64,000 nucleotides of DNA from positions 26,595,448-26,659,447 of the forward strand of contig NC_088296.1 of the NCBI RefSeq assembly GCF_032854445.1, in the 5' to 3' direction. Both the position numbers and the translations under genes were made by a program. The stretch's first letter is position 1. Each line of letters opens with the position of its first letter. This document shows positions 58,529 to 64,000 of the stretch, piece after piece. The notes under the pieces were generated by a model that saw only the letters and a list, made by a program, of their open reading frames with translations, was not told the origin of the DNA and ran no database searches. The DNA comes from Liolophura sinensis (lineage: Eukaryota; Mollusca; Polyplacophora; Chitonida; Chitonidae).

Positions 58529-59085
58529 TGTACATAAGATACCAACAAATAACAATATATACTCGTAGACCTACATAATGTACGTGTATTATAAAAATGT
58601 AGCACAATTTCCACAAACCTCATCACAACCTTACACCAAATTTTACATGTGTTACTTCTAAAGGTAATACATAATTCATTAAGAAAGCACTGGTAATACA
58701 GAAAAAAAACACTGAACAACTAAATGATGGCACCATTTTTCAAATTACGTATATCTGATCAGAAGGACTTTCCCAGACATTTTTGTTATGGTTTTATGCT
58801 TTGTTGGACATTTTCATTGTATAGTTCTATGGTCAATGAATGGCTGCAACTTGATTCATGATCGGCATGTTTTGTGAAAAATGAAAGAAACATTTTAGTT
58901 TTGAATTCTAAATATGTATAGCCATATATACATGTATATACACGCACATGTTCAATAACACTATCTACATTTTTCTAGCTATGTATTTCGTATAAACTGT
59001 GAAGTTTAGACTCAAGAGATTACATGTAAGTCTACCTACTGCGAGTCTGTAGACCAAAATATACCAGGTACATGTATTACACAGG
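58529..59085. other. Unique AT-rich sequence
   Basis: No supported feature. Confidence 0.4.
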
Positions 59086-59087
59086 AG

Positions 59088-59245
59088 CAACTGATCGGAT
59101 GGCACCACAGAAGCAACTGATCAGATGACAACACAGGAGCAACTGATCAGATGACAACACAGGAGCAACTGATCAGATGACAACACAGGAGCAACTGATC
59201 AGATGACAACACAGGAGCAACTGATCAGATGACAACACAGGACAA
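59088..59245. repeat. 26-bp minisatellite
   Basis: Six units of AGCAACTGATCAGATGACAA-CACAGG, almost identical. Confidence 0.97.
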
Positions 59246-59339
59246 ATGTCACCAGTCGACATTTCCACTAATACTCCACCCTCTCTACACTCACACTTAA
59301 GTCTGGGCAAGCGCTAAGTGCCCCCTCGTTGAATAATAA

Positions 59340-61512
59340 AGTACAGAGATATCTGTACCCACTACACATATCCACAGTTACAAGTGTGTGTGGGTACAAG
59401 TGTGTGTGGTACAAGTACAGAGATATCTGTACCCACTACACGTAACCACGGTTACAAGTGTGTGGTGGTACGAGTACAGAGATATCTGTACCCACTACAC
59501 GTATCCACAGTTACAAGTGTGTGTGGGTACAAGTACAGATATCTCTGTACGCACTACACGTATCCACAGTTACAAGTGTGTTTGGGTACAAGTACAGAGA
59601 TATCTGTACCCACTACACGTATCCACAGTTACAAGTGTGTGTGGGTACAAGTGTGTTTGGGTACAAGTACAGATATCTCTGTACGCACTACATGTATCCA
59701 CGGTTACAAGTGTGTGGTGGTACGAGTACAGAGATATCTGTACCCACTACACGTATCCACAGTTACAAGTGTGTGTGGGTACAAGTACAGAGATATCTGT
59801 ACGCACTACACATATCCACGGTTACAAGTGTGTGGTGGTACGAGTACAGAGATATCTGTACCCACTACACATATCCACAGTTACAAGTGTGTGTGGGTAC
59901 AAGTGTGTGTGGGTACAAGTACAGATATCTCTGTACGCACTACACGTATCCACAGTTACAAGTGTGTTTGGGTACAAGTACAGAGATATCTGTACCCACT
60001 ACACATATCCACAGTTACAAGTGTGTGTGGGTACAAGTGTGTGTGGGTACAAGTACAGATATCTCTGTACGCACTACACGTAACCACGGTTACAAGTGTG
60101 TGGTGGTACGAGTACAGAGATATCTGTACCCACTACACGTATCCACAGTTACAAGTGTGTGTGGGTACAAGTACAGATATCTCTGTACGCACTACACGTA
60201 TCCACAGTTACAAGTGTGTTTGGGTACAAGTACAGAGATATCTGTACCCACTACACATATCCACAGTTACAAGTGTGTGTGGGTACAAGTGTGTGTGGGT
60301 ACAAGTACAGATATCTCTGTACGCACTACACGTATCCACAGTTACAAGTGTGTTTGGGTACAAGTACAGAGATATCTGTACCCACTACACATATCCACAG
60401 TTACAAGTGTGTGTGGGTACAAGTGTGTGTGGGTACAAGTACAGATATCTCTGTACGCACTACACATATCCACGGTTACAAGTGTGTGGTGGTACGAGTA
60501 CAGAGATATCTGTACCCACTACACGTATCCACAGTTACAAGTGTGTGTGGGTACAAGTACAGAGATATCTGTACGCACTACACATATCCACAGTTACAAG
60601 TGTGTGTGGGTACGAGTACAGAGATATCTGTACCCACTACACGTATCCACAGTTACAAGTGTGTGTGGGTACAAGTACAGATATCTCTGTACGCACTACA
60701 CGTATCCACAGTTACAAGTGTGTTTGGGTACAAGTACAGAGATATTTGTACCCACTACACGTATCCACAGTTACAAGTGTGTGTGGGTACAAGTGTGTTT
60801 GGGTACAAGTACAGATATCTCTGTACGCACTACACGTATCCACGGTTACAAGTGTGTGGTGGTACGAGTACAGAGATATCTGTACCCACTACACGTATCC
60901 ACAGTTACAAGTGTGTGTGGGTACAAGTACAGATATCTCTGTACGCACTACACGTATCCACAGTTACAAGTGTGTTTGGGTACAAGTACAGAGATATCTG
61001 TACCCACTACACGTATCCACAGTTACAAGTGTGTGTGGGTACAAGTGTGTTTGGGTACAAGTACAGATATCTCTGTACGCACTACACGTATCCACGGTTA
61101 CAAGTGTGTGGTGGTACGAGTACAGAGATATCTGTACCCACTACACGTATCCACAGTTACAAGTGTGTGTGGCTGCAAGTACAGAGATATCTGTACCCAC
61201 TACACATATCCACAGTTACAAGTGTGTGTGGGTACAAGTGTGTGTGGGTACAAGTACAGAGATATCTGTACACACTACACATATCCACGGTTACAAGTGT
61301 GTTTGGGTACAAGTACAGAGATATCTGTACGCACTACACGTATCCACAGTTACAAGTGTGTGTGGGTACAAGTACAGATATCTCTGTACGCACTACACGT
61401 ATCCACAGTTACAAGTGTGTTTGGGTACAAGTACAGAGATATCTGTACCCACTACACGCATCCACAGTTACAAGTGTGTGTGGGTACAAGTGTGTTTGGG
61501 TACGAGTGGATA
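59340..61512. repeat. 59-bp minisatellite with invertible hairpin loop
   Basis: About 34 units of TATCCACAGTTACAAGTGTG, TGTGGGTACAAGTACAGAGA, TATCTGTACCCACTACACG; some units hold an extra 14-15-bp GTGTGTGGGTACAA copy. All frames lack stops, so frames of 474-919 codons are artefacts. Each unit has GTACAGA..TCTGTAC arms whose 4-bp centre is GATA or TATC. Confidence 0.96.
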
Positions 61513-61607
61513 AGAATTAACAAAAATGATTTCTTCTACATCTGGCCTGGAATTAATTTTGTTAATAGCAACCATAACAATTTGTTAATTAGGCACCCTA
61601 ATACAAG

Positions 61608-61655
61608 GGTATTTATTTATTTATTTGATTGGTGTTTTATGCTGTACTCAACAAA
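61608..61655 (-). mobile_element. SINE family 1 tail fragment, reversed
   Basis: TTATTTATTTGATTGGTGTT-TTATGCTGTACTCAA is the reversed 3' end of family 1, at the boundary between two arrays. Confidence 0.65.
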
Positions 61656-61679
61656 CACAAGGGTAATACAAGCACCCAC

Positions 61680-62068
61680 TAATACACTCATGCATTGTCA
61701 CTGCAGTGTTACAGTGGTACAAGCACCCACTGATACACCCATGCATTGTCACTACAGTGTTACAGTGGTACAAGCACCCACTGATACACCCATGCATTGT
61801 CACTACAGTGTTACAGTGGTACAAGCACCCACTGATACACCCATGCATTGTCACTGCAGTGTTACAGTGGTACAAGCACCCACTGATACACCCATGCATT
61901 GTCACTGCAGTGTTACAGTGGTACAAGCACCCACTGATACACCCATGCATTGTCACTGCAGTGTTACAGTGGTACAAGCACCCACTGATACACCCATCCA
62001 TTGTCACTGCAGTGTTACAGTGGTACAAGCACCCACTGATACACCCATCCATTGTCACTGCAGTGTTA
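61680..62068. repeat. 51-bp minisatellite
   Basis: Seven to eight units of GTGGTACAAGCACCCACTGA, TACACCCATGCATTGTCACT, GCAGTGTTACA. Phase measured between 61714 and 61765. Confidence 0.96.
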
Positions 62069-62285
62069 AAGTTTACCGCACACACGACATACATATACTC
62101 TATCTGCATGTACTTCTTGAGATCCAGTGGCCACTTCCCAAATGCTGGGAAGACCTGAGAAGTACAGTGTACCAGTCTTTTGTACAAAGTTTATATGGTA
62201 CATTAGTAAACACATGATTGGTACATGTACATGTATGTTACAGCTATGTACAATAACATGTACTCTCTAAATGTAAACTTATTGA
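62069..62285. other. Short unique spacer
   Basis: No supported feature; several TACATGTACATGTA palindromes. Confidence 0.4.
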
Positions 62286-62420
62286 TTTCAATTTATTTGA
62301 CTGATGTTTTACGCTGTACTCAAGAATATTTCCCTTATACCACAGTGGCCAGCATTATTTTGAGAGGAAACCTGGAAGTGCCCGGAGGAAACCTATGACC
62401 ATCCGCAGGTTTTGGCTGCT
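62286..62420 (-). mobile_element. SINE family 1, 3' half, reversed
   Basis: TTTACGCTGTACTCAAGAAT, GTGGCCAGCATTATTTTGAG and GACCATCCGCAGGTTTTGGC are the reversed body and tail of family 1. Confidence 0.8.
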
Positions 62421-62554
62421 GAAAACGACAGCGTTTTTAAAGCACAATAAACATAAAAAGGAAAAACAAAATTTCATCACCAAGCAAATAAAAGTTGGTC
62501 CTTTTTTTTTGGAGGATCTGTTATTTTTGGCCCAACAAACATTTTTGATGACAA

Positions 62555-64000
62555 CCTTATGCAAACATTTGCACATGCACTATCTACCTGTGCCTATATG
62601 TGCATCTGTACATACACTATCTACATGTGTCTATATGTACATACACTATCTACATGTGTCTACATGTACATCTGTACATACACTATCTACCTGTACATGT
62701 ACATCTGTACATACACTATCTACACATGCCTACACATACATCTGTACATACACTATCTACCTGTGCCTACATGTGCATCTGTACATACACTATCTACCTG
62801 TGTCTACATGTACATCTGTTCATACACTATCTACCTGTACATGTACATCTGTACATACACTATCTACACATGCCTACATGTATATCTGTACATACACTAT
62901 CTACACGTGCCTACACATACGTCTGTACATACACTATCTACATATGTCTATATGTACATACAATATCTACATGTGCCTACATGTACATCTGTACATACAC
63001 TATCTACCTGTACGTGTACATCTGTACATACACTATCTACATGTGCCTACATGTACATCTGTACATACACTATCTACACGTGCTTACACATACCTCTGTA
63101 CATACACTATCTACATGTGCCTACACATACATCTGTACATACACCATCTACATGTGTCTTTATGTACATCTGTTCATACACTATCTACCTGTACATGTAC
63201 ATCTGTACATACACTATCTACACGTGCCTACATGTACATCTGTACATACACTATCTACCTGTGCCTACATGTGCATCTGTACATACACTATCTACATGTG
63301 TCTATATCTACATCTGTACATACACTATCTACATGTCTATATGTACACCTGTACATACACTATCTACACGTGCCTACATGTACATCTGTACATACACTAT
63401 CTACATGTGCCTACACATACCTCTGTACATACACTATCTACATGTGCCTACACACACATCTGTACATACACTATCTACATGTGTCTACATGTACATCTAT
63501 ACATACACTATCTACATGTGTCTACATGTACATCTGTTCTTACACTATCTACCGGTACATGTACATCTGTACATACACTATCTACACGTGCCTACATGTA
63601 CATCTGTTCTTACACTATCTACCTGTACATGTACATCTGTACATACACTATCTACACGTGCCTACATGTACATCTGTACATACACTATCTACACATGCCT
63701 ACACATATCTCTGTACATACACTATCTACATGTGCCTACAAATACATCTGTACATACACTATCTACCTGTGCCTACATGTGCATCTGTACATACACTATC
63801 TACCTGTGCCTACATGTGCATCTGTACATACACTATCTACATGTGTCTACACGTACATCTATACATACACTATCTACCTGTGCCTACATGTGCATCTGTA
63901 CATACACTATCTACATGAGCCTACACACACATCTGTACATACACTATCTACATGTGTCTACACGTACATCTATACATTCACTATCTACATATGTCTACAT
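62555..64000. repeat. ~36-bp minisatellite reaching the window edge
   Basis: About 40 units of CATCTGTACATACACTATCT-ACATGTGCCTACATGTA with CCTGT/ACACG/ACATG variants. Continues beyond 64000. The 507-codon frame is a repeat artefact. Confidence 0.96.

Noticed and set aside
59458-62217. 919-codon frame
   Set aside because: The 59-bp unit has no stops in any frame, and the frame continues by chance through a SINE tail and another array.
62395-63918. 507-codon frame
   Set aside because: Artefact of the 36-bp array, which lacks stops in this frame.
1-64000. Possible CRISPR arrays among regular repeats
   Set aside because: Units are contiguous without unique spacers, and the genome is eukaryotic.

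Overview
The window is eukaryotic and animal. It has spliced genes with GT-AG introns, metazoan protein families, tRNA-derived SINEs ending in AATAAATAAA-type tails, and a very heavy load of minisatellites. The commonest SINE looks like elements widespread in molluscs and other lophotrochozoans, so a marine lophotrochozoan, probably a mollusc, is my best guess. The species is not determined.

Four protein-coding genes can be reconstructed exon by exon. (1) Minus strand, 8501-16032: a five-exon CRAL-TRIO protein of 307 aa, closest to cellular retinaldehyde-binding protein (RLBP1-like). (2) Plus strand, 17326-22067: a two-exon cytochrome c oxidase subunit 7C precursor of 72 aa, divergent from gene 1. 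(3) Plus strand, 35696-45954: a probable five-exon gene for a 215-aa, PPxY-containing, acidic, unrecognised protein. (4) Minus strand, 52748-56238 (5'UTR to about 56358): a three-exon LHFPL2-like tetraspan membrane protein of 234 aa. These genes have unrelated functions and nothing suggests that they form a pathway.

By span, about half of the window is tandem repeat: roughly thirty arrays with units of 17-107 bp. Layout: 0.2-3.5 kb 21/43/26-bp arrays; 4.6-7.3 kb 93-bp array; 8.5-16 kb RLBP1-like gene with arrays in introns 1, 2 and 4; 17-22 kb COX7C; 22-27 kb SINEs and dispersed repeats; 27.6-35.3 kb a 60-bp array with a 3,054-bp higher-order duplication; 35.7-46 kb PPxY gene with four intronic arrays; 46-52 kb SINEs and arrays; 52.7-56.4 kb LHFPL2; 57.6-64 kb four more arrays up to the window edge. 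Nearly all long open frames are read-through of these arrays and are not genes.

The most unusual signal is that several arrays look built from, or carry, splice junctions of the host gene in the gene's own orientation. In the RLBP1-like gene there is a 36-bp array of 3' splice-site copies abutting exon 2 (in frame and open for about 14 units), a 66-bp array copying the exon 4 donor and the last exon bases, and a 17-bp array carrying GTGAGT beside the exon 1 donor. LHFPL2 has its exon 1 end plus donor duplicated, and COX7C has decayed extra copies of exon 2. Seeding of minisatellites at exon-intron boundaries, giving ladders of decoy or alternative splice sites, is the hypothesis I consider most worth testing.
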